Shown here one piece after another: positions 7,893 through 16,905 of a DNA stretch of 64,000 bases (position 1 is the stretch's first letter; every line of letters starts with the position of its first letter). Made by a program: the position numbers and the translations under genes. The stretch comes from Firmicutes bacterium HGW-Firmicutes-8 (GTDB taxonomy: Bacteria > Bacillota > Thermincolia > Thermincolales > UBA2595), in the NCBI GenBank assembly GCA_002840165.1, contig PGZN01000003.1:17734-81733 (forward strand), read 5' to 3'. Below the pieces are notes generated by a model. The model made no database searches and was not told the DNA's origin. It saw only the letters and a program-made list of their open reading frames with translations.

Positions 7893-9284
7893 TTAAACCT
7901 CCTCGTTTTTTGTACTTTGGACCGGTTTCACTACAATCCGGGCGCCTTCTACCAAGATAACCTTAACCCACGACCCCTGAGGAATAAATCTACCATCGCT
8001 GACAACATCCACCCGGTCGCCGGCCAGTTCAGCGCTGCCGGCCGGCCGCAAAGGTGTTAAAGCAACTCCCGTTAAATCAAGATATTTTTCCATCCCCTTT
8101 TTGGGAGAATTGTAACCTGATGCAGAGTCAAGCTTGGTGCCCAGGATAAGCTTGGTAAACATGCCCCTGTGCCCCAACACCTTTATCATGATATATATGA
8201 GAACAATACTTCCCACAGTGGCCACTGTAAGAGATATGAACGCCTGGAGAGGGCTGGTTGATGCTAAAAAAATACCCCAGACCACCAGCGCCAAGCCAAT
8301 AATCCCGGCAGCTCCAAACCCGGGTATGACAATGATCTCCAGCAAAATGGCGACCACGCCCAGGATAAAAACAAATATAGCGAGCCATCCCGTAACTCCG
8401 GCCATCATATGACCGCCAAAGTATATACCTAAAGCCACTAGGCCAATAGTCCCGCCTACTCCCCATCCGGGTGTAAAGGCCTCTGCCATAAGCCCTGCAA
8501 ACCCTATGAGCAATAAAAGAGGCGCGACAAAGGGATTAATTATCCACCAAGCCAGAGTTTCGCCCCATCCTGGCGTAATATCAACAGCCTGGTAATATAC
8601 CCCGTCCTTTTGAGCCAATTCGGTAAGTAAACCGTTTCTGTTTCTTACCGTCTGATCGGCTATGCCTAATTCTACGGCTTTCTTGGCGGAAAGGGAGAGA
8701 ATCTCCCCCTTCTTTTTCACGTTTTCAATGACCATGTTACGGTCAACCATTGCGGCGACTATGTCTGCTCTACGCCCTCTGGCTTCTGCCGCCGATTCTA
8801 GGTCAGAACGCCAGGAGGCGCGAACTTTTTCTGTATTAGGGGTTGGTTCTGCCGCTCCAATGCTGGCAGCCGGACTCATATAGATCTCTTCAGCCGCCAG
8901 GGCCACCAGCACCCCGGCTGATTTGGCTTCACCGCTGACGAAGGCTGCCGTGGGCACTTTACTGGCAAACACCAGAGACTTAATCTTTTGTGCTGAATCG
9001 ATTAGTCCTCCAGGGGTGTCTATCTCCAAAACCACCTTTTTTGCTCCCATTCGGAAGGCTTTATCCAGACTGCGTTCAACAAAGCCGGACATACCTGGTT
9101 CGATTGTCCCCTTGATAGGGATAAAAACAATCTGAGCCTGGTCGGTTGCCGCGTTTCCAGGCCAGATACTACCCCAAATTCCCACTGCCAGGACACAAAC
9201 AAAAATTAAGCGCTTTAAACATAAGCTAATAGTTAATCCCTCCTTAACCAATCTCCCCTTTGGTGAGGTAGAATACTTCTTCAT
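7893..9284 (-). CDS. NfeD membrane-bound serine protease (ClpP class)
   Basis: The 463-residue long-form NfeD has a signal/anchor helix (residues 23-43) and a ClpP/SppA-like serine protease domain (GTIEPGMSGFVERSL; EIDTPGGLIDSAQ; SGEAKSAGVLVALAAEEIYMSP with the catalytic Ser in the KSAG motif). Four to five membrane helices follow (about residues 245-370). The C-terminal OB-fold NfeD domain (GVALTPLRPAGSAELAGDRVDV; GSWVKVI) ends the protein. It works with flotillin-type proteins in membrane quality control. It is the first gene of the operon with floA and the small membrane protein. Confidence 0.93.
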   Translation of the reverse strand: MKKYSTSPKGRLVKEGLTISLCLKRLIFVCVLAVGIWGSIWPGNAATDQAQIVFIPIKGTIEPGMSGFVERSLDKAFRMGAKKVVLEIDTPGGLIDSAQKIKSLVFASKVPTAAFVSGEAKSAGVLVALAAEEIYMSPAASIGAAEPTPNTEKVRASWRSDLESAAEARGRRADIVAAMVDRNMVIENVKKKGEILSLSAKKAVELGIADQTVRNRNGLLTELAQKDGVYYQAVDITPGWGETLAWWIINPFVAPLLLLIGFAGLMAEAFTPGWGVGGTIGLVALGIYFGGHMMAGVTGWLAIFVFILGVVAILLEIIVIPGFGAAGIIGLALVVWGIFLASTSPLQAFISLTVATVGSIVLIYIMIKVLGHRGMFTKLILGTKLDSASGYNSPKKGMEKYLDLTGVALTPLRPAGSAELAGDRVDVVSDGRFIPQGSWVKVILVEGARIVVKPVQSTKNEEV

Positions 9285-9575
9285 ATATAAATTCCCCCAA
9301 AACTATGGGAGTTATAATGGCTATGAAATATTTCGATTGGAACACTGCCATCACTAAACAGCATTCTATGTAAGATGGTTAACCCTGACACCCATACAGC
9401 GCCCTCTAAATATGCGCACAAATTCTATCCTGCCCTCTACGGCCGCAGTTAAGAGTTTTTCTCCTTTTTCCCTGGAAGCGGTTGTTGGGTCTCCCAGTGT
9501 CCCCGTATCCGATATGGTACTCCAATACGGGATTGGCGGGATATCGCTGGGTAACAGCATAGGCCAAGCAAAACA

Positions 9576-9681
9576 AAAAGGAAACCAGTACGAATGCTGC
9601 ACCACTCATCTTAGTTCCCCTTTACTTTTGCTTAGTCCCAGCTTAATACATATTATACTTCACATAGATAGGCTTTGTCTA
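9576..9681 (-). ncRNA. dispersed small-RNA-like repeat, copy B
   Basis: Read on the minus strand this is a compact transcription cassette: -35 TAGACA (9676-9681), an 18-base spacer, -10 TATAAT (9652-9657), about 35 bases of leader, and then a 17-bp GU-tolerant hairpin with loop GTGCAG followed by TTTTTG (to about 9576). It would yield an RNA of about 75 nt ending in its own terminator. An ATG inside the hairpin (MSGAAFVLVSFLF...) opens a 67-codon frame, but that frame differs after 12 codons in every copy, so an RNA is preferred over a protein. The rest of 9285-9790 shows no gene. Confidence 0.5.
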
Positions 9682-9800
9682 TTCTTATGGAAAATGAAGG
9701 AACTTGTGGATTTTTGCAGAATAAGTGCTTACTGACAGACAAAAAAGTCTTAATAATTTATTTGTCCCCGGGGTTAAGCAGGTGAAAAGAGGTGATAGTT

Positions 9801-10079
9801 TTGGGAATACCGGATGAGAAAAATATGGAGATAATCAGGAACGTTGCCAGTAAAATTGCTCTTAGTTATGTGGAAGGTTTCAAGGAAGTCGGCTCCCCCG
9901 CTACAAAAGGCTGGGTTTGTGGGACATTATGCGGCGGCGGGTGCAGTGCGGGCTGTGGTGGAGGATGTGTGGGGGGCTGTGCCGCCGACGGTCCACTTCC
10001 TATAGGTGATGTTTATGCTGCCGGCGGAGCCGGCGGAGCAGCCGGTGGAGTTGCCACCGGGGCTGCAGAAAGTTATTAA
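9801..10079 (+). CDS. RiPP precursor peptide with six Cys in CX3 spacing
   Basis: TTG at 9801 (after AAAGAGGTG) gives 92 residues; an upstream GTG at 9792 would add three. Residues 1-37 form an amphipathic leader (KNMEIIRNVASKIALSYVEGF). The core then has six cysteines, each separated by exactly three mostly Gly/Ala residues (CGTLCGGGCSAGCGGGC and two more), and a Gly/Ala-rich tail (GGAGGAAGGVATGA). This fits Cys-rich peptides modified by radical SAM enzymes, such as the CXXX-repeat targets and ranthipeptide/sactipeptide-type products, in which Cys sulfur is linked to an acceptor residue. Two radical SAM genes follow directly. The product and its activity are unknown. Confidence 0.8.
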   Translation: MGIPDEKNMEIIRNVASKIALSYVEGFKEVGSPATKGWVCGTLCGGGCSAGCGGGCVGGCAADGPLPIGDVYAAGGAGGAAGGVATGAAESY

Positions 10080-10143
10080 TTGTCCTCAGGCCTGTCACAT
10101 CTTCCATTAGTTTTTTAGACAAAAATAAAGAAGGACGATACAC

Positions 10144-11610
10144 ATGAAAAAAACACTTCGGGGACTTTTCTTTAAAACTGACAGCAGAGCGGAGTATTAT
10201 TATGACGATTACTCAGGGATGGTTTATCCATGTCCCGATGGGCTAAAGAAGACACTTCAGGGTTTGGAATCGGAATCAGACGGCTGGAGTACATTTATCA
10301 GTGAAAGATACCATAAATACGGCGCATTCTGGGGAATTGACCGTCCTCCTGAAAATCCCGCTGAACCGGATGCCGAAAAAATAGCCGCAACTGTAAAACA
10401 AAACGGTTTCAGGCAGATAATTCTTACAGTTACCGGAAATTGTAATATGAAGTGCAGATACTGCATTAATTCCGATATTTATCCTTACACTGATAAAATG
10501 ACCTTTGACTCTATGCCTTTTTCGGTTGCCAGGGCAGCATTGAATTATTATTTAGATAACCTGGAACGTATCAGGAAAACTGACCCCGGCAGGACTGCGG
10601 TAATCACTTTTTACGGTGGTGAACCGCTGCTTGAGTTTTCACTGATTAAAGAAATAGTACAGTATGTCAGGTCAAAAAAGGTAAAAAACCTGTTATTTAC
10701 GCTTACCACCAACGGGCTTCTGCTTAACGAAGAAATCTCGGATTTCCTGGTGGCAAACAAATTTGCTGTCTGGGTGAGCATCGACGGTCCTAAAAACCAA
10801 CATGACCGCAACCGTATAATGGCAGGTGAAAAAGGAACTTTTCAACGTGTTTTCAGCAATATCCGGAATTTTCGTCATCGGTATCCGGATTATTACTTGA
10901 TAGGATTCCTGGTTACTTATGACTGGAAAACAGACATAAGTGAATTGAGAAAATTTTTTTACAACAATATAGAATTCAAAAACTCTCTTTTTATGTTCAA
11001 TCCTGTTGGCTCTTACTTTACCAAGTATTATTCCAGGTTTTCAGACAAAGAAAGGAATCATTTTGCAGAACAGGTTAATAAGATAAAAAAAGAGTTGCGT
11101 GCCTCTCCCATAGATTTTAATGACCCGGTAATAAACTTCTTCATCACAACTCCCTATCGCCTGCAGCTCATGAGAAAAATCCTTGGTTCTCCCGGTCGTC
11201 CTGAGATACCGGCAACCGGCACATGTATACCCGGTGAAAAAATATGTGTCCTGCCTGACGGCAGGTTCCAGCCATGTGAACGGGTACCTGGCCTGGCAAA
11301 TATCGGAGATGTCACCGAAGGCCTTGATTTCGATAAAATTGCCCGGCTGATCAGCCTTTATAACAAAAACATTGCCAACAATTGCTGGGGATGCCCGGTT
11401 ATGCAGTTATGCAAGACGTGTTTTTCCCACTTCTGGTCAGGGAAAGAATTTAAGAAACCGTTACCTTCATTTTGTAAAGACCAGATCCTCTGGATCAGGA
11501 CAATACTGGAAGAAACATACAGCCTTATTGAGGCAAGACCTGAATATTACGAAGAAATAATAAAACTATACCAGAAGCGATATAGCCGGCTGCTTTCCCT
11601 TAATTTTTAA
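10144..11610 (+). CDS. radical SAM/SPASM peptide maturase
   Basis: The 488-residue enzyme has an N-terminal region of about 85 residues resembling those of Cys-rich-peptide maturases. The radical SAM motif CNMKCRYC (Cys 100, 104, 107) binds the 4Fe-4S cluster that cleaves SAM, followed by FYGGEP. A C-terminal SPASM/twitch region with many Cys (GTCIPGEK, FQPCERVPG, CWGCPVMQLCKTC, FCKD) holds auxiliary clusters. Enzymes of this type form thioether or other crosslinks in ribosomal peptides. The gene starts 64 bases after the CX3 precursor and 22 bases before a second radical SAM gene, so the three probably form one operon. It resembles the clostridial CcpM group most, but the exact family cannot be fixed by eye. 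Confidence 0.85.
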   Translation: MKKTLRGLFFKTDSRAEYYYDDYSGMVYPCPDGLKKTLQGLESESDGWSTFISERYHKYGAFWGIDRPPENPAEPDAEKIAATVKQNGFRQIILTVTGNCNMKCRYCINSDIYPYTDKMTFDSMPFSVARAALNYYLDNLERIRKTDPGRTAVITFYGGEPLLEFSLIKEIVQYVRSKKVKNLLFTLTTNGLLLNEEISDFLVANKFAVWVSIDGPKNQHDRNRIMAGEKGTFQRVFSNIRNFRHRYPDYYLIGFLVTYDWKTDISELRKFFYNNIEFKNSLFMFNPVGSYFTKYYSRFSDKERNHFAEQVNKIKKELRASPIDFNDPVINFFITTPYRLQLMRKILGSPGRPEIPATGTCIPGEKICVLPDGRFQPCERVPGLANIGDVTEGLDFDKIARLISLYNKNIANNCWGCPVMQLCKTCFSHFWSGKEFKKPLPSFCKDQILWIRTILEETYSLIEARPEYYEEIIKLYQKRYSRLLSLNF

Positions 11611-11632
11611 TTACCGGAGAGGATGGAACATT

Positions 11633-12898
11633 TTGACACAAGCAAAACAGTTTTTCTGTTTGTTTCCCGAAACCATTTTTGTACCTGGGCCAATAGGTGG
11701 GGCGCTTTACCTACTGCTCAGGGAAAAGGTTTTTTCATTGGATGCGGTTCGAAGTAATATATTAAAACTAATTAAAAACAACTGTTCCTTGGAAGAGGTC
11801 TCCAACCGGCTTGGTTTACCGGCAAATGAAATAGAGGCATTTCTGTCAGCATTGGAAGCTGCCGGCGCCGGTTGTTTTGTTGACCGTCCTTACTTCGTGG
11901 AAAAAATACGCCCATTAAACCCTGTTGAAGAAATTACCTTTTTCCGTCCATCTCCCCGGCTTACAATATTACATATAACTCCTACCTGGTTCTGCAGCGG
12001 GAACTGTAAATTCTGCCGGCCCGGCAAACCAATATCCCGCCTGCAGCCCTGCCTTGGCTGCCGGCGGAAAGATACGGAAAAAATGCTCCTTCTAACCATC
12101 CCTCAAATTGAAAAGGCAATTGGGGAAGCAGCCTGTCTTGGGTGCCGTTCCCTGCTGCTGCATACCGGGTCTCCTGATTATTGTGCCGATCTGATCTTTG
12201 ACACCTTATTAACCGCCGAGAAATACGGTTATAATGTTCAACTGGCATCAGGCAGCCCCATACCTGAAAAATTCCTTAAACATCTTGCCAGACCGGGAAC
12301 AACCCTGATTTTTCAGATATTTTCCGATTCCGGCCCTGTTCACGATGAAATTGCCGGCAAAAAGGGAAGTTTCTCGCTTCTTATGAAGAATATTTCTTTC
12401 CTGAAGTCAAAAGAGTTACCTTTTAAGCTGGTATATCTTAATACAGGGAAAGACCCTGACCCCCATAGGGTTCTTTTAAACCTGGAGACTTTGAATCCAG
12501 GGGCAGTCTATGGTGACCGGCTGGTAGGACACAGTTCACAGACCGGAGACTTCTTGTACGGCTCGGAATCTTTACTACCACCTGATATAAGCAAATATGT
12601 TACCAGGGTCCAAGGGTATAATTGCCTTAATGGCAGGCTCGCGCTTAATCCTGATGGATACTTTTCCCCCTGCCCATCACATATTGAAAATAAAATGGCT
12701 CATATTTCGGATACTACAGTACAGGATTTATTTGCGGAAGAAACACTTCCAAAATACTGGCATGAAAGTAATAAGACAGGAGAGATATGTAACAGGTGTG
12801 AGTTTCAGTTTGCCTGTCACAGATGCCAAACGGCTTTATACAGTCAAAAAGGCAGTTGTATTTACGGGTATGACCCTGAAAAAGGGGAATGGAAATAA
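11633..12898 (+). CDS. second radical SAM protein of the RiPP cluster
   Basis: This 421-residue protein has an N-terminal PqqD-like or winged-helix region (residues 1-90; LREKVFSLDAVRSNILKLI, SLEEVSNRL) that could bind the leader peptide. A radical SAM motif CSGNCKFC (Cys 121, 125, 128) follows, and then an unusual Cys-rich insertion (QPCLGCRRK). The C-terminal SPASM-like cluster contains NCLNGRLALNPDGYFSPCPS and CNRCEFQFACHRC. Start TTG at 11633 is preceded by GGAGAGGATGG. Two different radical SAM enzymes beside one precursor is the arrangement of CXXX-repeat peptide systems. It may install a second modification or help the first enzyme. Confidence 0.8.
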   Translation: MTQAKQFFCLFPETIFVPGPIGGALYLLLREKVFSLDAVRSNILKLIKNNCSLEEVSNRLGLPANEIEAFLSALEAAGAGCFVDRPYFVEKIRPLNPVEEITFFRPSPRLTILHITPTWFCSGNCKFCRPGKPISRLQPCLGCRRKDTEKMLLLTIPQIEKAIGEAACLGCRSLLLHTGSPDYCADLIFDTLLTAEKYGYNVQLASGSPIPEKFLKHLARPGTTLIFQIFSDSGPVHDEIAGKKGSFSLLMKNISFLKSKELPFKLVYLNTGKDPDPHRVLLNLETLNPGAVYGDRLVGHSSQTGDFLYGSESLLPPDISKYVTRVQGYNCLNGRLALNPDGYFSPCPSHIENKMAHISDTTVQDLFAEETLPKYWHESNKTGEICNRCEFQFACHRCQTALYSQKGSCIYGYDPEKGEWK

Positions 12899-12979
12899 CT
12901 AAAGGCTCATTTCACCCAACGCATATTGGCTAAACGAACTGGCCCGACCCACAGGCTGGCGCTGGCAGGCCAAACAAAC

Positions 12980-13062
12980 AAAAAGGAAACCAAGATGAAT
13001 GCTGCACCACTCATCTTAGTTTCCCTTTATTTTTGCTTAGTCCCAGCTTAATACATATTATA
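12980..13062 (-). ncRNA. dispersed small-RNA-like repeat, copy C (-35 lost)
   Basis: The hairpin (12983-13024) is the most perfect of the family. Compared with the other copies one base changes in each arm, but each change still pairs. The -10 TATAAT (13057-13062) and leader are kept, while the conserved -35 segment is replaced by unrelated sequence. It is convergent with the RiPP operon, so the hairpin could also terminate that operon. Confidence 0.5.
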
Positions 13063-13101
13063 CTGCACAAAAAAAGTGGCTGCGCGCCACTAAGGTTCCT
13101 G

Positions 13102-13305
13102 TCAATTACCTGCTCTCTGCATAAGCTCTTGTTCCAAAGGAGTAACGTTCCGGATCTCAGGTCCCAGGTTTGTTTCTGCCGGGGCTTTGCGTTACAACCA
13201 CCAATCCTCGCCAGTATTGGTGATTACAATAGCTGGTTCCGGACTTCCTGATATATTCCCTGTACAAGCAGTTTTTGTCGGGCCAAGGTACAGCTGCGAG
13301 GGTAG
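13102..13305 (-). pseudogene. unidentified coding relic
   Basis: The minus strand keeps an open frame of about 68 codons with a single internal TAA. It reads SGSPEPAIVITNTGEDWW, stop, and then ETNLGPEIRNVTPLEQELMQ before TGA at 13102. The composition looks protein-like, but no start or family is recognised. Apart from this and repeat copy C, nothing else is seen between 12899 and 13378. Confidence 0.35.
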
Positions 13306-13378
13306 TATAGTGTTTAAATAAACTTTATAATGGGAAAGAATAAAATACAAGAACACCATAAGAAAGGCGGTTTAAGAC

Positions 13379-13900
13379 TTGAAAGACAGGTTTGCCAATG
13401 GTTTTATAGCCGGTTTTGCCGGTGCAGTCTCAATGAATATTTTTAATATGATAGGTCATTATTTACATACTGTTAAAGACCATTACTATGATTTTTCGGC
13501 AGTCCTGCTTTGGTACAAGCCAGCCGGCACTACCGGGGAAATTATTGTCTCGCTTACTGTACAGCTTTTCTTTACAGCTCTTTTGGGGACTATCTTTGCT
13601 TATCTGACCCCTTACCTGAATAAAAAGTACTATTTATTTAAGGGAGCATCTTTTGGACTTACTTGGTGGTTTTCTTTCTATACCGTAACTACACTGCTGA
13701 AGTTACCGGCAGTAGGGGAACATACCTTAGCAGGGTCTACTACTAATGGTATTGGTTCTGCCATTTACGGAATTGTATTAGCGTATTTATTTGGATTATT
13801 AGATAATAAAGATGAGCTTGAAAGTACAGAAGAAAAGAAAAAAGTGCCGACAAAGTATCGGATAATCCCAATGCCATCAAAAAAAATGAAACACCGCTGA
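13379..13900 (+). CDS. four-helix membrane protein, paralogue of 5059-5511
   Basis: The 173-residue protein starts at TTG (13379) after GAAAGGCGG. It has membrane segments at about residues 5-25, 60-80, 90-115 and 125-145 and a basic, charged C-terminal tail of 30 residues. GFIAGFAGAVSMNIFN, the SAVLLWYKPAG loop and TLLKLPAVGEHT parallel positions in the protein at 5059-5511. The two probably belong to one family of unknown function. It is a single gene. Confidence 0.6.
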   Translation: MKDRFANGFIAGFAGAVSMNIFNMIGHYLHTVKDHYYDFSAVLLWYKPAGTTGEIIVSLTVQLFFTALLGTIFAYLTPYLNKKYYLFKGASFGLTWWFSFYTVTTLLKLPAVGEHTLAGSTTNGIGSAIYGIVLAYLFGLLDNKDELESTEEKKKVPTKYRIIPMPSKKMKHR

Positions 13901-14060
13901 GAATACGCTGTTCTTCCCTGGCTCTCAAGTAAAGCATTGGTACAGCTAACAAATATGTCCCCACCAAGCCGCCGGGGCTTTTTAGTATTAAGCTGATGAC
14001 AAAATAAAACTGGAGATAAAACCTGATATTACTCCGGCTTTAAAAGACCTGGATAAAGAG

Positions 14061-14279
14061 TTATAGAAGAACATCGCTGTCCCGGAATAACGTACAGAAG
14101 GCCACCGCCGTTGTCCACCCTGCCTGTAACCTCCCCTTCTCGATTTGAATGAGGGTCTTTTTGGAAAGGCCAATTATCTCAGCCATATGGTCCTGGGTAA
14201 AATTAGCCTCAACGCGGACCAGTTTCATCTTATCACTTACAAGGGGCCTGTATTGTAATAACCCAATTTTGCCCGTCAT
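14061..14279 (-). CDS. XRE-type helix-turn-helix protein, possibly truncated
   Basis: The 72-residue product has a compact HTH_3 domain (LVRVEANFTQDHMAEIIGLSKKT, then IEKGR) followed by AVAFCTLFRDSDVL, the usual continuation in this regulator type. It ends abruptly, and another frame continues for about 20 codons, so the C-terminus may have been lost by a frameshift. The upstream region carries no obvious Shine-Dalgarno, so the start is uncertain. The role is probably DNA-binding regulation; the target is unknown. Confidence 0.6.
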   Translation of the reverse strand: MTGKIGLLQYRPLVSDKMKLVRVEANFTQDHMAEIIGLSKKTLIQIEKGRLQAGWTTAVAFCTLFRDSDVLL

Positions 14280-14287
14280 AAGAAAAA

Positions 14288-14336
14288 AAGGTGGCTGACC
14301 TAAATAGCTTTTAGGTCAGCCACCTTGCTTGTTTTA
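14288..14336. terminator. strong hairpin terminator
   Basis: Arms AAGGTGGCTGACCTAAA and TTTAGGTCAGCCACCTT form a 17-bp stem with a four-base loop, flanked by A-runs and T-rich sequence. It lies upstream of both the HTH gene (minus) and the LysM gene (plus), so it may be the end of a lost transcription unit or an attenuator before the LysM gene. Confidence 0.6.
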
Positions 14337-14402
14337 TATGGTATAACATTTTTGTCTTGTTTACATATAATGAATCAAGTAAATAAAAGGAGGTGTTATT
14401 AT

Positions 14403-14930
14403 ATGACCGATAAAAATAAAACCCGTCAAATTCCGTCGTGTCCCGGAGGGACTCTATACACTATCATACCTGGAGATTCGTATTTTGGCTTAGCTAAAAG
14501 GTTTAATATTACAGTGCAGCAGCTGATAGCTGCAAACCCGGGAACCGACCCGCAGAATTTACAGATAGGGCAGCAAATCTGCATTCCCGTACCTACTACA
14601 GGAACATGCCCCGGTGGTTTTCTTTATGTCATTAGAGCAGGAGACACTTATTACTCAATCGCCCGTCGTTTTGGGACCGTTGTACCGGCAATAATTGCCG
14701 CCAATCCTGGGGTTAATCCTGATCGGTTGGCGATTGGCCAGTCAATTTGTGTTCCCGCACCCCAACCTGTTCCATGTCCGGGCGGACGATTTTATACAAT
14801 CGTCTCAGGGGATACCTTGTATAGCATTGCCCGGCGGTTCAACACAACTGTGGCAGCAATAACTGCCGCGAATCAGGGGATAAATCCCAATAACCTGCAG
14901 CCGGGACAGGTAATATGTATTCCGGTATAA
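14403..14930 (+). CDS. triple LysM-domain protein
   Basis: The ATG at 14403 follows AGGAGGTG. The 175-residue protein is three near-identical LysM modules (about residues 15-62, 70-117, 124-171). Each begins with CPGG and contains YTI-x-GDT(S)xxxIA(K)RF, ANPG and IGQxICIPV. LysM binds peptidoglycan or chitin-like glycans. Short Cys-flanked LysM arrays with no signal peptide are typical of SafA-like spore coat or cortex proteins. It is monocistronic and related to the protein at 22124-22810. Confidence 0.85.
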   Translation: MTDKNKTRQIPSCPGGTLYTIIPGDSYFGLAKRFNITVQQLIAANPGTDPQNLQIGQQICIPVPTTGTCPGGFLYVIRAGDTYYSIARRFGTVVPAIIAANPGVNPDRLAIGQSICVPAPQPVPCPGGRFYTIVSGDTLYSIARRFNTTVAAITAANQGINPNNLQPGQVICIPV

Positions 14931-15061
14931 CCTATAAATCGAGGACCATAAAAACAGCACCCTCTAATGGGTTATATTAATAAGGCTCTATTTTCTTAGA
15001 ACCTAATGACTCATGAAGGCTGACTGCCACGCGTGTTTGGTCAATGAAATATTAAGGGGAC

Positions 15062-16144
15062 CTAGTTGGTCCCCTCGTTAAAATCATCCACTACCTTAAC
15101 GATAAAATATGTTAAGTTATTGATCAGCTCAATTGTTGGCTGATCGGTTATCTTCTGCCCGTTTTTATCGGTCAGAATTCTTACTCGCGGGCGGGTGGCA
15201 AAGTCTTTATATGACATAACAATTACAGCGATTTCCCCGGTGTTTAATTTTATAATTGTTGACTCCGGGTAAAGGGCTATACAATGTATGAACTGGTTGA
15301 CCAACTCGGGAGCAAAGACAGTACCGGCGCTGATCATTAAATATTCCACCGCCTCGTGAAACGGAATTCTCGGTTTTTCGGGGCAGTCTGTTGTTAGCAG
15401 GTCATATGAGTTGGCAATAGAGACAATTTTGGCATACTCATGAATTTCGGAACCGGGCAAATGCCTTGGGTATCCTTTACCGTCATACCTTTCGTGATGT
15501 TGAAAAGCGACATGAGCCGATAAAATACTCAAGTCTTTATTTTTCTTTAATATATCAAAACCCAATCCCGGGTGCTGGTTAAAATCGTCATGCGGTTTAC
15601 CTTCAACTTGACTGTGCTGGCAGGATATGTTTTCATAAAGGACTGTCTTCCCAATATCATGGAACAGAGCGCCTACCATTAATTCCTGTAGCTTGAGATG
15701 GGTGTACCCAAGGCTTATACCTACAATGCCGGATAAAATTGCCACATTGACACTATGAAAGTATGTATAATCACTGACGGAACGTATATCGATAAGTTTT
15801 ATCAGAAGCTCCTTGCTTGAGAGCAGTTCATCAATCAGACTATTGATTATTTTTTTACACTCTTTGGGTTCGAAGCCCTTTCCAAGCCTCATATTCTCCA
15901 TTACGTCTTTGACAAAGTTTCCTGCGTCTAAACGGGTCTGGTCACATATTACATCATCAATATCGATGTCTTCAAAGTATTCGTCTTGAATGTAAAGAGA
16001 AACTATGCCCAAGTCAACGAGACGTTTAATATATTTGTTTGTCAGAACAGTCCCCGTATTTAATAAGTTCTGATGTAAAGAGCCAAATATAGTTTTACCT
16101 ACAACCATACCGGGTTTAACGTTTTCAATCGCCGTGATTCTCAT
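15062..16144 (-). CDS. HD-GYP domain protein (predicted c-di-GMP phosphodiesterase)
   Basis: Of the 360 residues, about 1-120 form an N-terminal DUF3391-like region (TAIENVKPGMVVGKTIFGS). An HD-GYP domain follows, with ALFHDIGKT (HD pair and K), HHERYDGKGYP and the second metal ligands NQHPGLGFDIL. This domain hydrolyses c-di-GMP to pGpG or GMP in the cytoplasm. The C-terminal 70 residues form a small extra domain containing KLNTGEIAVIV. The gene lies 17 bases downstream of a CheX-like gene in the same direction, which suggests a joint signalling role. Confidence 0.88.
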   Translation of the reverse strand: MRITAIENVKPGMVVGKTIFGSLHQNLLNTGTVLTNKYIKRLVDLGIVSLYIQDEYFEDIDIDDVICDQTRLDAGNFVKDVMENMRLGKGFEPKECKKIINSLIDELLSSKELLIKLIDIRSVSDYTYFHSVNVAILSGIVGISLGYTHLKLQELMVGALFHDIGKTVLYENISCQHSQVEGKPHDDFNQHPGLGFDILKKNKDLSILSAHVAFQHHERYDGKGYPRHLPGSEIHEYAKIVSIANSYDLLTTDCPEKPRIPFHEAVEYLMISAGTVFAPELVNQFIHCIALYPESTIIKLNTGEIAVIVMSYKDFATRPRVRILTDKNGQKITDQPTIELINNLTYFIVKVVDDFNEGTN

Positions 16145-16161
16145 ATCCAGACCTCCAAAGT

Positions 16162-16614
16162 TTATTCCAAGGTAATTCGCAGGTCAATTTGGCCTACTTC
16201 TGTATCAAAATTAATAGCCACTTTTTTCGAAGCTAATGTGGAGAGAACCACACCCATGCTGTCAACCACCGTAGTCGGCGTGGGGCATACGTCGATTCCG
16301 ATTTTCTGCATGTTGCTGACAATAGCGGTCGCTATATCAGTTCCAATCATCGAAACTGTGTTGCCGGCAATAGCCAGGTCGTAAACAGGTCCGCGCAGGA
16401 TAAGGGTAGCCAGCTTTTTTGTGCCGCGAATTGACAATCCCATTACAATAGTACTGGAAACGGCGCCGCTAATACCAAAAACAACGTTGATTTCATGAGT
16501 GGTTTTCGGAATCTCGTCAACAGTCAGCCGTTCTTTTCTCAAAGTTAGCCCGTAGTTTTTAAGAACTAAAGCTGTGGAACTTATGAAAACATTTATTAAC
16601 TCTAGCTGGATCAT
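16162..16614 (-). CDS. CheX-like chemotaxis/signalling phosphatase domain protein
   Basis: The 150-residue protein has the CheX/CheC-like pattern: INVFISSTALVLKNYG at the start, GISGAVSSTIVMGLS in the middle, a central helix (AGNTVSMIGTDIATAIVSNMQ) and a C-terminal dimer strand. CheX dephosphorylates CheY-P with an E-x2-N motif in the central helix. Here that motif is not clear (ATAIVSN), so activity is doubtful. ATG at 16614 is chosen because GGTGAT lies just upstream. It is operonic with the HD-GYP gene. Confidence 0.75.
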   Translation of the reverse strand: MIQLELINVFISSTALVLKNYGLTLRKERLTVDEIPKTTHEINVVFGISGAVSSTIVMGLSIRGTKKLATLILRGPVYDLAIAGNTVSMIGTDIATAIVSNMQKIGIDVCPTPTTVVDSMGVVLSTLASKKVAINFDTEVGQIDLRITLE

Positions 16615-16807
16615 AATTTGCATCACCACTTCGACGGATTTTGCTAAAGAAGACTAATTATCCCGGGCCTTCATATAACTGGTTTTCGACATATATTAAC
16701 AAATACCTTCTTGTTTAGACAAAATGTATATTTATGGAACCTCAGTAAAGATTGGAAAATAACTATGGTCCAGTCACGGTAGGAAAATATTTCCCCCTCC
16801 CTTCAGG

Positions 16808-16836
16808 TTGACATCTATAACCTGATTTTTTATAAT
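16808..16836 (+). promoter_or_regulatory. sigma-A promoter of the mutasome operon
   Basis: TTGACA (16808-16813) and TATAAT (16831-16836) are separated by 17 bases, a textbook vegetative promoter. A LexA box lies 8 bases after the -10, over the expected transcription start. Confidence 0.85.
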
Positions 16837-16844
16837 TAAAGTAC

Positions 16845-16858
16845 CGAACACCAGTTCG
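16845..16858 (+). promoter_or_regulatory. LexA (SOS) operator
   Basis: CGAACACCAGTTCG matches the Gram-positive LexA/DinR box CGAAC-N4-GTTCG exactly. It overlaps the predicted transcription start of the ImuB-like gene, so LexA would block the promoter until DNA damage. Confidence 0.9.
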
Positions 16859-16905
16859 ATAATAACTGCGGGAGAATTAACTGCCTGCTGGGAGATTGAC
16901 TGTTG

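Noticed and set aside
9409..9609. A 67-codon frame beginning MSGAAFVLVSFLF inside repeat copy B, with similar starts in the other copies
   Set aside because: Only the first 12 codons are shared, and they coincide with the hairpin. The rest differs in each copy, and copies A and E stop after 15-23 codons. A structured RNA explains the conservation better.
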